From Thermoplasmata archaeon (lineage in GTDB: Archaea; Thermoplasmatota; Thermoplasmata; Thermoplasmatales; Thermoplasmataceae), in the NCBI GenBank assembly GCA_021797225.1, contig JAKAAE010000008.1, positions 1 to 25,710 on the forward strand: a stretch of 25,710 nucleotides of DNA, given 5' to 3'. Under the pieces are notes generated by a model. The model saw only the letters and a program-made list of their open reading frames with translations. It was not told where the DNA came from and did not search any database. The translations under genes and the position numbers were made by a program. Below are positions 1-8,087 of this stretch, one piece after another; position 1 is the stretch's first letter, and each line of letters starts with the position of its first letter.

Positions 1-1
1 T

Positions 2-157
2 TTAAAGGAAATACTTGAAATGGAGTACATCTGGTATGTTAAACACAGGAATTATGATGTATCAATTGGAGAAATAATAGTTGCATACAACTGTATTGTA
101 ATGGCCAATAAAATAACCGGAATCTCAGGGAGGAAAATAATGTACATCGTGAGTTGA
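2..157 (+). CDS. 3' end of an unidentified ORF (partial, left edge)
   Basis: This frame is open from base 2 to a TGA at 155-157 and gives about 51 residues. The segment reads like real protein (EMEYIWYVKHRNYDVSIGE, then IIVAYN). The pattern Y-x3-V-x2-R-x-YDVSIGEII faintly recalls the C-terminal strand region of FMN-binding flavin reductases, but this is a weak impression. A good Shine-Dalgarno-like GGGAGG (128-133) precedes an in-frame ATG at 140, but that would give only five residues. The last residues may be non-native, because the next reading frame downstream is an MFS transporter lacking its first half. The ORF is probably the truncated partner at a deletion junction near bases 95-112. 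Confidence 0.35.
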   Translation, partial: LKEILEMEYIWYVKHRNYDVSIGEIIVAYNCIVMANKITGISGRKIMYIVS

Positions 158-714
158 CGTATGTTTGGACACCCTATTTAACAGTAGTTTATTTCCTGGG
201 TGTAACGGCACTCTACGGCTATTCAATATGGCTTCCATCTATCATAAAATCATTCGCACACGTGCATGCAGCAGAAGCCAGTTTCCTGTCCGATATACCA
301 TACATTGTTGCAGCAATAGCACTGATATTTATCTTAAGGTATTCAGATAGGAAAGGGGATAGAAAACGCCTCACTGCAATTATATTCTTTATAGCATTCA
401 TAGGATTAACTCTGAGTGCTTTCACAATATCTAATGCAGTGGTATCCTTTATATTCTTTACAATATCTGCCATAGGAATATTTACATTTCTGCCGGTATT
501 CTGGAATATACCACAGGAATCATTAACTCGAGAGAGTTCTGCCGCTTCTATTGGGCTTATAAACGGTCTCGGCAATCTCGGTGGTGTTGTTGGTCCAATA
601 GTGGTAGGTGGTCTGGAGGTTGTAACGCATTCGTTTGTTGCAGGGGTTTACGGAATGGCTGTATTTGCAGGACTTGCCGGCGTTTTAGTATTGTTCGTAA
701 AACATTCCAGGTAA
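154..714 (+). pseudogene. C-terminal half of an MFS transporter (ACS/HpaX-like), 5'-truncated
   Basis: The 186 residues form about six membrane helices and match the second half (TM7-TM12) of a major facilitator. The LYGYSIWLPSIIKSF segment is typical of TM7 in the anion:cation symporter (ACS) group that includes 4-hydroxyphenylacetate and phthalate permeases. SDRKGDRKR is the loop between TM8 and TM9. The frame is open back to base 112, just after a TAA at 109-111, and this stretch still looks like the central MFS loop. It contains no ATG; the only possible start is TTG at 154. None of the three forward frames upstream encodes TM1-TM6, although 111 bases are visible. The transporter is therefore probably a remnant left by a deletion. 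A six-helix half-transporter that pairs with another protein is possible but less likely. Confidence 0.6.
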
Positions 715-801
715 GTTATATTTTTAAAAATTTAATTTCTATATTTTCTAAATATTGATATATATGGGCATATGTAAAAATATTTTTTATTGGGATTAGA
801 A

Positions 802-810
802 TTAAATATA
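802..810 (+). promoter_or_regulatory. TATA box of the MFS gene
   Basis: TTAAATATA is centred about 23 bases before ATG 829 and no Shine-Dalgarno motif lies between. This fits a leaderless archaeal transcript and supports ATG 829 rather than the upstream TTG 790. Confidence 0.5.
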
Positions 811-828
811 AATTCTCTATTGATATTT

Positions 829-2211
829 ATGGCATACAATGCTTTAGACAATGCAAAGATGAATTCTTTGCATAAGAAGATTACAGCCCTGTCTGTGGGG
901 GGAACATTTCTTGATGGCTACGATATTTCAATAATATCAGTTGCACTTATTGTTATGTCCAAATCTGCTTTTGATCTGAATACAGACTTTGGAAAGGCAA
1001 TGATAGGTGCTTCGACTATAATAGGTATGCTCGTTGGGGCGATACTCTTCGGATACATCACCGATCTCTATGGAAGAAGAACTATGTATATGTATGATAT
1101 GGTAATATTCATTATTCTGACCATAGCAACAGCTTTTTCGTGGAACTTCGCCTCCTTATTTACCATGAGGTTTATACTGGGACTCGGACTCGGTGCAGAT
1201 TATGCAATCGGTACAACCATTATAAGTGAGTTCTCACCGGTTAAATACAGAGGAAAGTTACTGGTTACCAATGTACTGGCCTGGTTTGTAGGAGCCGCTG
1301 TGGCAGCAGGAACAGGGTACCTTCTGCTTTCTCTCGGACCTCAGTCATGGAGGTATATGTTTCTTTTAGGAATAATACCTGCAGCTATAATTCTGGTGCT
1401 CAGAAGAGATGTGCCAGAATCAGCAAGATGGCTTAACAACAAGGGAAAAAGCAAGGAAGCATCGGCGGTCGAGGTGGAACTCACAGGAACATCCGATAAT
1501 CTCGCTGTCATAAAAAAAGATAATAAAAACCCATTAAAAGACCTCGTAAGCAAGAAATACATCAAAAGCCTTCTTTTCATTGGAATATTCTGGTTTACTT
1601 TCGATGCATCATTCTACGGTATCAGCATATTCAGTCCCACAATACTGGAGTTACTCGGTTTAAAAGCAAGACTGGCTGTTTTAGGTTCTGGTGTATTTGA
1701 CGTCTTTGCCATACTGGGTAGCCTTACAGCCATTCTATTGATTGATAGAATAGGAAGAAAGGGCATTACCATTATAGGATTTGCCGGAATGGTTGTCTCC
1801 CTTGCTGCTTTAGGCATAGTTACCTATTATGTTCCAAATAAATCTGCATTTATAACGGACGGCGCACTCATATTTGCATTGTTCCTTATATTCTATATCA
1901 CTGAGGCTATAGGGCCAGGATCTACAGATTTCGTATATCCTGTAGAGCTATTCCCCACCGAAGATCGTGCAACGGCCCAGGGATTCGGAACCTCTGTAAG
2001 TAGAATAGGGGCAATTCTCGGTATAACTACATTTCCCTTTATAGTTACTGCCTACGGTTTTAGTACCAGTCTATTCTTCTTCACTGCATTAGCAGTGATA
2101 GGACTTCTGGCAACTGTATTCCTGGGCACAGAGACAAAGGGAAAGACACTCGAGGAAATCAATACAGAAGAAGAACACACAGGAAATACTTCAAGCACAG
2201 GAGCAAAATAA
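829..2211 (+). CDS. MFS transporter, sugar-porter/metabolite:H+ symporter type
   Basis: This is a 460-residue, 12-helix major facilitator in the cytoplasmic membrane, likely a proton-coupled importer of a sugar or small organic acid. The first helix carries FLDGYDISII, typical of the metabolite:H+ symporter and archaeal sugar-transporter groups. The loop after TM2 has the MFS signature DLYGRR, PESARWL follows TM6, and DRIGRKG repeats the loop motif in the second half. The C-terminus has ETKGKTLEEI, the sugar-porter tail signature. Length is normal for the family. The frame is open to a TTG at 790, but ATG 829 is preferred because a TATA box sits about 23 bases before it and the family start lies close to TM1. 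A T-rich run follows the stop. The substrate cannot be read from sequence. The nearby half-MFS remnant is from another MFS subfamily, so the two are not recent duplicates. Confidence 0.85.
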   Translation: MAYNALDNAKMNSLHKKITALSVGGTFLDGYDISIISVALIVMSKSAFDLNTDFGKAMIGASTIIGMLVGAILFGYITDLYGRRTMYMYDMVIFIILTIATAFSWNFASLFTMRFILGLGLGADYAIGTTIISEFSPVKYRGKLLVTNVLAWFVGAAVAAGTGYLLLSLGPQSWRYMFLLGIIPAAIILVLRRDVPESARWLNNKGKSKEASAVEVELTGTSDNLAVIKKDNKNPLKDLVSKKYIKSLLFIGIFWFTFDASFYGISIFSPTILELLGLKARLAVLGSGVFDVFAILGSLTAILLIDRIGRKGITIIGFAGMVVSLAALGIVTYYVPNKSAFITDGALIFALFLIFYITEAIGPGSTDFVYPVELFPTEDRATAQGFGTSVSRIGAILGITTFPFIVTAYGFSTSLFFFTALAVIGLLATVFLGTETKGKTLEEINTEEEHTGNTSSTGAK

Positions 2212-2213
2212 AT

Positions 2214-2236
2214 TATTTTTTAAATTTTTATTTTTA
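2214..2236 (+). terminator. T-rich terminator-like run
   Basis: Two runs of five or six T separated by A-rich bases follow the MFS stop directly. This fits an archaeal U-rich termination signal. No stem-loop is needed or seen. Confidence 0.35.
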
Positions 2237-2298
2237 GGTTACCATACATAAGTGTAACACAATAAATTCTAATTTATAATTTTATAAGTGTTCAATAA

Positions 2299-2847
2299 TT
2301 GAACTCTACGACATTTATTTTAATAATATTGTTATGCATTATCATGGATTTGTCAAATATCGAAAATGTTGATTATCTGATAATAATTATTTTTGTTTTA
2401 TTTATAGCAGTAAGGCGATTGTATTCAGGGTTGAGGGGAAGAAAATTCAAGGAGTCCAGAATATATACTTTACCTGTAATATACGTCGTTTTGTTGCTCT
2501 TTTCATTAGACGGCCTTTATTCTAATTTAGAGTATATTATTCTTATACTAATATTAATATTACCGGGAATACTTCTGGGATTAAAACTGGGGAATAATAT
2601 TGAATTCTTTAGCAGAAATGGTAGCCTTTACTATAAACGATCGCAGATAATCATGATATTCTGGATTGTCTCATTTATAGGCAGAATGTTACTATTTATG
2701 TTATATCCTTCTAATATACTCGCAGGTTTTATAATAGACTTACTATTATCATTCACCCTGGGGCTTATTATTGGAGAATCGATAAATCTTTACAATAAAT
2801 ATAAAGAGTTTCTTGATCCAGAAATTGGTATACAAGATTCCCTTTAA
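2299..2847 (+). CDS. CcdC/DUF1453-like small membrane protein
   Basis: The 182-residue protein has about five to six hydrophobic helices (roughly residues 5-17, 25-40, 56-72, 78-97, 115-135 and 139-160). The layout resembles the CcdC/DUF1453 family: a basic stretch after the second helix (RRLYSGLRGRKFKESR), a GLKLGN turn, and a YYKRSQIIMIFW segment before a helix with an arginine. The biochemical role of that family is unclear, with some members linked loosely to cytochrome c maturation. The start is TTG 2299, about 24 bases after a TATA-like run (2271-2279), and has no Shine-Dalgarno. ATG 2344 is the alternative but would remove the first helix. The gene stands alone between the MFS and the ATPase genes. 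Confidence 0.55.
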   Translation: MNSTTFILIILLCIIMDLSNIENVDYLIIIIFVLFIAVRRLYSGLRGRKFKESRIYTLPVIYVVLLLFSLDGLYSNLEYIILILILILPGILLGLKLGNNIEFFSRNGSLYYKRSQIIMIFWIVSFIGRMLLFMLYPSNILAGFIIDLLLSFTLGLIIGESINLYNKYKEFLDPEIGIQDSL

Positions 2848-2983
2848 TTTGTGATCTCGCATTTAGCCGGTATTTAGTGTGAGCTTTTTTATTAGCCATA
2901 TTGAATAGCTATGCAGCCGGAATATCTACTGAATGGATACGCCTCAGGAATTAAAATCCATATTATATTTATTTGATGGCATG

Positions 2984-2992
2984 TTTTAAATA
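2984..2992 (+). promoter_or_regulatory. TATA box of the DUF234 ATPase gene
   Basis: TTTTAAATA is centred about 23 bases before ATG 3011. This is the spacing expected for a leaderless archaeal mRNA. Confidence 0.5.
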
Positions 2993-3010
2993 TTAGGTTG
3001 TAATCAAATT

Positions 3011-4390
3011 ATGATAATTATGTTACAACAATTTATTGACAGAACTCATGAATTGAAAGTACTTGAAACCAAATTCCAGGAAAACAGAAAACAGATGATA
3101 ATTATTTACGGGAGGCGTCGAATAGGAAAAACTGAATTAATAAAAAAATTTGTTGAGAATAAAAGATATATATACCATTTATGTACACAGGACAGTATTA
3201 CTAACAATGTTGATGAATTGAAGTTACAGTTTGCATCTATAACTGGAAAAGCCTATTTCGCTGACCTGCAAGCCGATTTTTATAACCTGTTTAAATATTT
3301 TATCAATGAAATCAAATCAGAAAAAACTATTATTGTACTTGATGAATTTCCTAATTTACTTGGATTGATGCCCGGTATTGTTTCGGTAATTCAAAAAATA
3401 TACGATGAATTGATGGATAAATCATTGCTATATGTAGTATTATCAGGTTCGAGTATCAGCATGATGGAGGATGAGCTATTGAGTTATAGATCACCTTTAT
3501 ACGGTAGAAGAACCGGCAGTCTTGAGCTTTCAACTTTTGGAATTGCAGAGGCCAGACATTTTTATAATCACAATTTTGAGGAAGTGATCAAATTATACTC
3601 CATATTCGGCGGTATTCCGTTTTATCTTTCCCTTGTAGATAATAATATGAGTGTTGAGGACAACATAATAAGCAAGATAATGACAAAGGGTGAAATATTA
3701 TATGAAGAACCGAAAATACTTCTCAAGGAAGAGTTTAGAGAACCACGTGTTTATGAACTTATTCTGAGATATATATCTATGGGTTATAACACTCATGGCA
3801 AACTGGAAAATGCTATACACATGGATAAGGGGAACATTTCCAGATACCTTGAAACACTTATTTCTATACGCCTAGTTGATTATGTACTCCCCATGAACAT
3901 GAGACGCAGGGGCCTGTATGAGATAAAGGACTATTTTCTGAACTTTTATTATATGTTTGTTTATCCGAATTTATCAGTGCTCGAGTTAGGTCAAACAGAC
4001 AGTATAATGAGGTTAATCAAAAATGATTTGAATAATTATTACGGGCATGCCTTTGAAAAAATAGTTATTGAGATGATAAGATCTGGCATTATAAAACTCC
4101 CATTTATCCCTACAAATGTTAAAAGATTCTGGAAAAAGGATGTTGAAATAGATGCAGTTGCTGTTAATGAGGAGACCAGAGACATTTGCTTTATAGAATG
4201 CAAATTTTCAGATAATGTAGACGGTATTCAGATCTATCACGACTTAAAATATAAGTCCTTATCCGTTGATTTTAGAGCCGATAAAGAATATTATATGGTA
4301 ATTGCAAAGTCTTTCAGGACCAGAAGTGATGATTCAATTAATCTTGATTTTCAGGAACTGGATAAACTTACCCCAAAAATTGATAAATAA
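3011..4390 (+). CDS. Archaeal P-loop ATPase with C-terminal DUF234 nuclease-like domain
   Basis: This 459-residue protein belongs to the archaeal ATPase/DUF234 family of STAND/AAA-like NTPases, whose cellular role is unknown. Walker A is GRRRIGKT (residues 34-41). Walker B is TIIVLDEFPNL (about 106-116). A sensor-like VLSGSS follows near 143-148. The middle (about 245-305) is a winged-helix region with the family-typical KGNISRYLETL. The C-terminal DUF234 part keeps a PD-(D/E)xK-like set: E349 in the AFEK helix, E379-I-D381, and E396-C-K398. A DNA- or RNA-directed nuclease activity is therefore possible. Start choice: ATG 3011 lies at the leaderless distance from a TATA box, while ATG 3020 would lose three residues. 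The gene is monocistronic and convergent with the MBL gene. These ATPases occur in many near-copies in archaeal genomes and may be linked to mobile DNA. Confidence 0.85.
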   Translation: MIIMLQQFIDRTHELKVLETKFQENRKQMIIIYGRRRIGKTELIKKFVENKRYIYHLCTQDSITNNVDELKLQFASITGKAYFADLQADFYNLFKYFINEIKSEKTIIVLDEFPNLLGLMPGIVSVIQKIYDELMDKSLLYVVLSGSSISMMEDELLSYRSPLYGRRTGSLELSTFGIAEARHFYNHNFEEVIKLYSIFGGIPFYLSLVDNNMSVEDNIISKIMTKGEILYEEPKILLKEEFREPRVYELILRYISMGYNTHGKLENAIHMDKGNISRYLETLISIRLVDYVLPMNMRRRGLYEIKDYFLNFYYMFVYPNLSVLELGQTDSIMRLIKNDLNNYYGHAFEKIVIEMIRSGIIKLPFIPTNVKRFWKKDVEIDAVAVNEETRDICFIECKFSDNVDGIQIYHDLKYKSLSVDFRADKEYYMVIAKSFRTRSDDSINLDFQELDKLTPKIDK

Positions 4391-4458
4391 AAATTCGTAT
4401 TCTCTTTTCATTTATGTTGCCTCCTGCTCCAGGAGCGGGATATGGCTTAAATAAGAAT

Positions 4459-5217
4459 CTATAGTACAATGTCCTGAAAAGGCAGTATTATATCATCCTC
4501 TTTACGTGCTTCGAGAATTCCAAGTGTCTCGTTTGTCAGATGGATCGGTACAAGTTTTTTCGCATGGCTTTCCCTGAACCCCCTCATTGCAGAGGAGTAT
4601 GTAGAGTGTTTCCAGAATTCTGCTATTTTGTAATCATTATCAGGGTAAGTCATCTCATGGAAAAACAGGTCCGCATCTTCACCAACTTTTGCTATATTTT
4701 CATTATATGCAGTATCTCCTGTATATGCAATAATATGACCCTGGTATTCAATTCTGTACATATTATCCGGAATAGCATGGTATCCATGAAATGTTTCGAT
4801 ATAATCGTGCTCACTCTTCTCTATGAATTTTGCCTTAAGTTCATAAACTTCTCTACCATCATTGATTTCCACATAATTGGCTGTTACCCTGAATTTTTCA
4901 TTTTCCGGTGTGTTATAAAGCTGTAGTATTCTTTGGGTATTCTTTTTTATTCCGGGAGGGCCCATAATTATCAACTCATCTTTTATATCCCTGGAACCTC
5001 TGTACCAGAGAATTTCGGCGAGTCCGCCGTAGTGGTCAAGATGCATATGGGTAATCAGGATCTTGTCCAGTTTACCAGGGTCTATTCCAGACTCCAGCAT
5101 GGACTCAATTGTATGTGGACCGCAATCGAGCAATATCTGCTTATCAATAATCATTGATACATTTCTTCTTCCGGCCTCCAGATGCGAGGACCAGTTTCCC
5201 ATAAATTTTATTTCCAT
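4459..5217 (-). CDS. MBL-fold metallo-hydrolase, RNase Z-like
   Basis: This 252-residue metallo-beta-lactamase fold hydrolase has the core metal motif THMHLDHYGG (H57, H59, D61, H62). Later ligands are likely H144 or H137, D168 in AYTGDTAY, and H226 in LVPIHL. The family splits into RNase Z-type tRNA 3' processing enzymes, phosphodiesterases and PqqB-like hydrolases. The start MEIKFMGNWSS and the GDTAYNENI block resemble the RNase Z-like group, but the long flexible arm used for tRNA binding is not evident. Substrate assignment stays open and a phosphodiester is most likely. Start ATG 5217 is the only sensible one, as the first beta-strand follows at once. A cytoplasmic enzyme is expected because no signal peptide is seen. 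It is convergent with the ATPase gene and 117 bases downstream of the hemerythrin gene. Confidence 0.8.
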   Translation of the reverse strand: MEIKFMGNWSSHLEAGRRNVSMIIDKQILLDCGPHTIESMLESGIDPGKLDKILITHMHLDHYGGLAEILWYRGSRDIKDELIIMGPPGIKKNTQRILQLYNTPENEKFRVTANYVEINDGREVYELKAKFIEKSEHDYIETFHGYHAIPDNMYRIEYQGHIIAYTGDTAYNENIAKVGEDADLFFHEMTYPDNDYKIAEFWKHSTYSSAMRGFRESHAKKLVPIHLTNETLGILEARKEDDIILPFQDIVL

Positions 5218-5334
5218 TTATTCACCGTTTATGTTATAAAAATTACGCAGCAATAGTTAATGATTTCCAATATACCTAATATATAACTATATACTATATA
5301 TAAATTCAGTATAATAGATAGTTTTAAAATCAAA

Positions 5335-5826
5335 TCATTGTTCTATATATTTTATCATATCAGCGGAGATTCCAGTCTCTTTCATATAAGTGTCTACACC
5401 GGAGGCATTTATAATTTCAAGAGCTGTTTTTATGTCATTTTTAGCCACCTCCGGTTCAAGATTTTTCCATAGTGGAAATACGAGTTTTTCTTCCTGGGAA
5501 TTGTGAAATGTAAGGGTTTGATAGAAGAGTGGAATTCTCTGTTCGTACAGGGGGTTTTCTCCTGATTTCCATTTTATCAGATTACTGTACAGTTTATCCA
5601 GAAGTTTATGATCGGCAATCAGGCTGTCTATTGTCTTTTTAGTTTCACTGTTACCCAGTAATACCAGTTCGGGAAATACTACTTTTTCCTCTATGCCTAC
5701 ATGTATGTCCATGAGAAATATTCTGAACTCCATCATATTAATAATTTCACGGTCTTCAGATTTAATTCTCAGAGCAGAATGGTCTATCATCAGCAACTCT
5801 ACAGCATCCATAGAAAGAAATATCAT
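5335..5826 (-). CDS. Hemerythrin HHE-domain protein
   Basis: This is a 163-residue four-helix protein with the full di-iron ligand set of HHE hemerythrin-like domains: H16, the first H-x3-E pair H42/E46 (DIHVGIEEKVVFPE), H73 (ADHKLLDKL), and the second pair H108/E112 (FHNSQEEKLVFP). Such proteins bind oxygen or NO, or serve in iron and oxidative-stress handling. No sensor or output domain is attached, so a soluble O2/NO-binding or scavenging role is likeliest in an iron-rich, oxidising acid habitat. ATG 5826 follows a TTATAAT-like box by about 22 bases. ATG 5811 (residue 6) is also possible. The gene is divergent from the aldo/keto reductase gene, and the 174-base region between them holds two short inverted repeats. 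Confidence 0.8.
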   Translation of the reverse strand: MIFLSMDAVELLMIDHSALRIKSEDREIINMMEFRIFLMDIHVGIEEKVVFPELVLLGNSETKKTIDSLIADHKLLDKLYSNLIKWKSGENPLYEQRIPLFYQTLTFHNSQEEKLVFPLWKNLEPEVAKNDIKTALEIINASGVDTYMKETGISADMIKYIEQ

Positions 5827-5955
5827 AAAAGCATATTAAAGCTATTATAAGCTCATTATCCTGCATAATGTATTTTGTTCATATTGGCAAAATAGAAAAA
5901 TATAATTTACCCCACCATAAATTGATTTATCACATAATATTATTATTCTGTAGTG

Positions 5956-5968
5956 CTGGTAACGCCAG
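5956..5968. promoter_or_regulatory. Short inverted repeat upstream of the aldo/keto reductase promoter
   Basis: CTGG-TAACG-CCAG is a perfect 4-base-arm palindrome lying just upstream of a weak TATA-like ACTATTTAGTA (about 5971-5981), itself about 25 bases before ATG 6001. It could be an operator, but arms this short also occur by chance. Confidence 0.25.
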
Positions 5969-6000
5969 AAACTATTTAGTACAGGCAATAATATTATTTC

Positions 6001-6849
6001 ATGAATTTTAAGGAATTCGGAAACACCGGAAAAAAATTGTCAGCTTTGGGAATAGGCACTTGGGATATAGGTAATAATATAAATGAAAATGTGGAGTCAA
6101 TAAAATTTGCTATAGACAGTGGAATTAATTTTATTGACACAGCAGAAATGTATGGGACCGAGCCCGTGGTTGCCAGAGCTATAAAGGGATATGACAGATC
6201 AGGCCTTTTCATTGCAACCAAGGTATGGCCAGATCATTTCAGCCATGATGCTGTTATAAAATCATGTAATGATAGCCTCAAAAAACTGGAAACCGATTAT
6301 ATAGACCTGTACCAGCTACACTGGCCCAGTAAAACCATTCCCATTGGCGAAACCATGAAAGCTATGGAGGAGCTGAAGGAGCAGGGTAAGATACGCTATA
6401 TCGGTATAAGTAATTTTTCTGTAGACCAGACTAAGGAAGCAATGGAAAGTATGAATAAATATGAGATCGCATCAAACCAGGTTGAATACAGTATGGTTAC
6501 CAGGGATATAGAGTGTTCCGGTCTTTATGATTTCTGCAGGAATAATAAAATTGCTGTGATTGCCTACAGTCCATTATCACACGGAAAAATATTCTCTAAA
6601 AAGAAAATGATAGAGGAACTGTCCAAAATTGGTGCACATTATGGTGCTACAGCCTCGCAGATGGCTCTGGCATGGTTAATGAATAAGGAAAATGTGTTTC
6701 CAATTCCAAAGGCAACTAACGGGACCCACATGAAAGAAAATATAGGCAGTACAGAAATAATGATAAACCCAGAGGACAAGAAAAAAATGGATGCAATGGA
6801 GGGAAAATACTATGAGGATTCAATAGCTTCCAGGCACACTTCAAACTGA
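6001..6849 (+). CDS. Aldo/keto reductase
   Basis: This 282-residue NAD(P)H-dependent oxidoreductase of the AKR superfamily is predicted to reduce aldehydes or ketones, or oxidise sugars. The catalytic tetrad is present: D46 (FIDTAEMYG), Y51, K74 (IATKVWP) and H107 (LYQLHWP). The cofactor-binding region is seen as YIGISNFS (about 133-140), AYSPL, and a C-terminal IPKATN followed by KENIGS. Length is normal for a bacterial/archaeal AKR. ATG 6001 lies directly before the first beta-strand and has no Shine-Dalgarno, consistent with a leaderless message. The last codons and the following 3' region are partly duplicated downstream (repeat 6827-6875 versus 6898-6944). The next gene is an NAD(P)-dependent Gfo/Idh/MocA oxidoreductase, so the two may act on related carbohydrates, but they have separate promoters. 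The substrate is unknown. Confidence 0.88.
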   Translation: MNFKEFGNTGKKLSALGIGTWDIGNNINENVESIKFAIDSGINFIDTAEMYGTEPVVARAIKGYDRSGLFIATKVWPDHFSHDAVIKSCNDSLKKLETDYIDLYQLHWPSKTIPIGETMKAMEELKEQGKIRYIGISNFSVDQTKEAMESMNKYEIASNQVEYSMVTRDIECSGLYDFCRNNKIAVIAYSPLSHGKIFSKKKMIEELSKIGAHYGATASQMALAWLMNKENVFPIPKATNGTHMKENIGSTEIMINPEDKKKMDAMEGKYYEDSIASRHTSN

Positions 6850-6944
6850 CATATACTCTTTAATTAATGTTAGCAGTGGATACGCCATCAACATATACTT
6901 CCGGGCAGCACAAACTGACATATCCTCTTTAATTATTGTTAGCA
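6827..6944 (+). repeat. Imperfect direct repeat covering the 3' end of the AKR gene
   Basis: The two copies are 6827-6875 and 6898-6944. Their core of 34 bases (6842-6875 and 6911-6944, both starting CAAACTGACATAT) differs at only two positions. Upstream of the core, CTTCC-[AG]-GGCA and a 2-base indel extend the match into the gene. Copy 1 includes the aldo/keto reductase stop codon and its last codons. Copy 2 is noncoding. It reads as an old short tandem duplication. Confidence 0.75.
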
Positions 6945-7060
6945 AAGATATAATTGTTCTCGGCTTATTTTAACTCCTAAGGGTTATCCCATTAGGTTAG
7001 ATATGTTAGGATGCCTGTTCAATAGAAAAGCATAACTAATAAAAAGCCTTACAATTATTT

Positions 7061-8017
7061 ATGAGAATTCTGGTTGTGGGTGTGAATAACTTCGGACAGA
7101 TCCATCTGTCTGCAATAAAAAATATGGATATCAGTATAGTTGAGAGAAAATCCGAGATCATCGAAAAATCCCGGGAAAAATTCAAAATAAGTTCAGTGTA
7201 CAGCAGCTATGATGAGGCGCTTAATGATAGGTTCGATATTGTTGATTTAATTGTACCTCATTACCTTCACCGGGAAATGGCTATGAAGGCCATGGAAATG
7301 GGTAGCAATGTTCTCCTTGAGAAACCTATTGCCACGTCTATAAAAGACGCTGAGGATCTGATAACTGCTTCCAGAAAATTTAATGTAAAATTCATGGTTA
7401 CAGATCAGTACTATTTTGATCCATCTGTAAGAGAGGCCGTGAGAATAATTAAAAACGGTGAAATCGGCAAACCCGTATCTATTGTTGTTAGGGATCAGAG
7501 ATATTACACAAACAAGGGTTGGAGAGCAAACAGTAAGGATATGGGTGGAGGATCGCTTATAGACGGTGGAATCCATTTCATTGATACTCTTCTGAACTTC
7601 GGTGGTGATTATGACAGTATAGATGGAATTAGCCGGCATGGTGGTTCTGCCCTTCAAGGTGAAGACACAACCACTGCAATGTTTAGATTCAAGAACGGAA
7701 GTACAGGACTATTTTTCTATACATGGGCATACCGTAATCCGCCCGTACTGCCTGCCTTTGAGGTAATCGGTGACAATGGCTCTCTATACGAGGACCCTGC
7801 ATCCAGGACAGAATGGGGGATTGATACTGCTAACAGAACTGTTTATGGCGATCTGATTCTCAATGGCAAGAAACTCAATATTAAAAAATACGATGTATAT
7901 GAAAAAGAAATAGGGGAATTTGTAAAGAGCGTGAAAAATGATACTGCTGTTCCCTTTCCTCCAGAAATAGCTCTCAGGGATCTAAAAGCTATACTGGAGA
8001 TATATGGTATGTCATGA
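7061..8017 (+). CDS. Gfo/Idh/MocA-family oxidoreductase
   Basis: This is a 318-residue NAD(P)-dependent dehydrogenase. The N-terminal Rossmann fold starts at residue 1 with RILVVGVNNFG, in which the usual GxGxxG is replaced by GVNNFG. The family hallmark EKP is at 87-89 (VLLEKPIATS). The C-terminal alpha/beta domain contains GGGSLIDGGIHFIDTLL with H172, the likely catalytic histidine. Members act on sugars, inositols, sugar nucleotides or biliverdin, and nothing visible sets the substrate. Length is slightly short for the family but complete. ATG 7061 follows a weak TATA-like AT-rich box (about 7035-7046) and lacks a Shine-Dalgarno. It follows the AKR gene on the same strand after 211 bases that include the direct repeat, so it is probably a separate transcription unit. 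Confidence 0.85.
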   Translation: MRILVVGVNNFGQIHLSAIKNMDISIVERKSEIIEKSREKFKISSVYSSYDEALNDRFDIVDLIVPHYLHREMAMKAMEMGSNVLLEKPIATSIKDAEDLITASRKFNVKFMVTDQYYFDPSVREAVRIIKNGEIGKPVSIVVRDQRYYTNKGWRANSKDMGGGSLIDGGIHFIDTLLNFGGDYDSIDGISRHGGSALQGEDTTTAMFRFKNGSTGLFFYTWAYRNPPVLPAFEVIGDNGSLYEDPASRTEWGIDTANRTVYGDLILNGKKLNIKKYDVYEKEIGEFVKSVKNDTAVPFPPEIALRDLKAILEIYGMS

Positions 8018-8035
8018 AAGGCAATTAAATATTAT

Positions 8036-8087
8036 TTTTACTGTTGGGAATATAAAATATCCAGCTTCATGATATAAACCAGTAAAA
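8036..8087 (+). other. Nested inverted repeat after the Gfo/Idh/MocA gene
   Basis: TTTTACTG (8036-8043) is perfectly complementary to CAGTAAAA (8080-8087). Inside lies a smaller hairpin, GGA-A-TAT with ATATCC (8047-8062), with one bulged A. It begins 19 bases after the stop codon and could form a structured mRNA 3' end. The rest of the 231-base gap up to 8248 shows only AT-rich sequence and the next promoter. Confidence 0.25.

Noticed and set aside
219..575. Minus-strand open frame opposite the MFS remnant
   Set aside because: The plus-strand frame has clear membrane-helix and MFS motifs. The antisense product shows no family features.
4430..4440. GCTCC-A-GGAGC palindrome between the ATPase and MBL genes
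   Set aside because: The one-base centre cannot form a stable RNA hairpin loop, and no T-run follows directly. I do not call it a terminator.
2935..6886. TGGATACGCC occurs both near 2935 and near 6877, suggesting a shared element
   Set aside because: Only ten bases match and the flanks diverge, so it is within chance or a trivial similarity. It is not supported as an insertion-sequence end.
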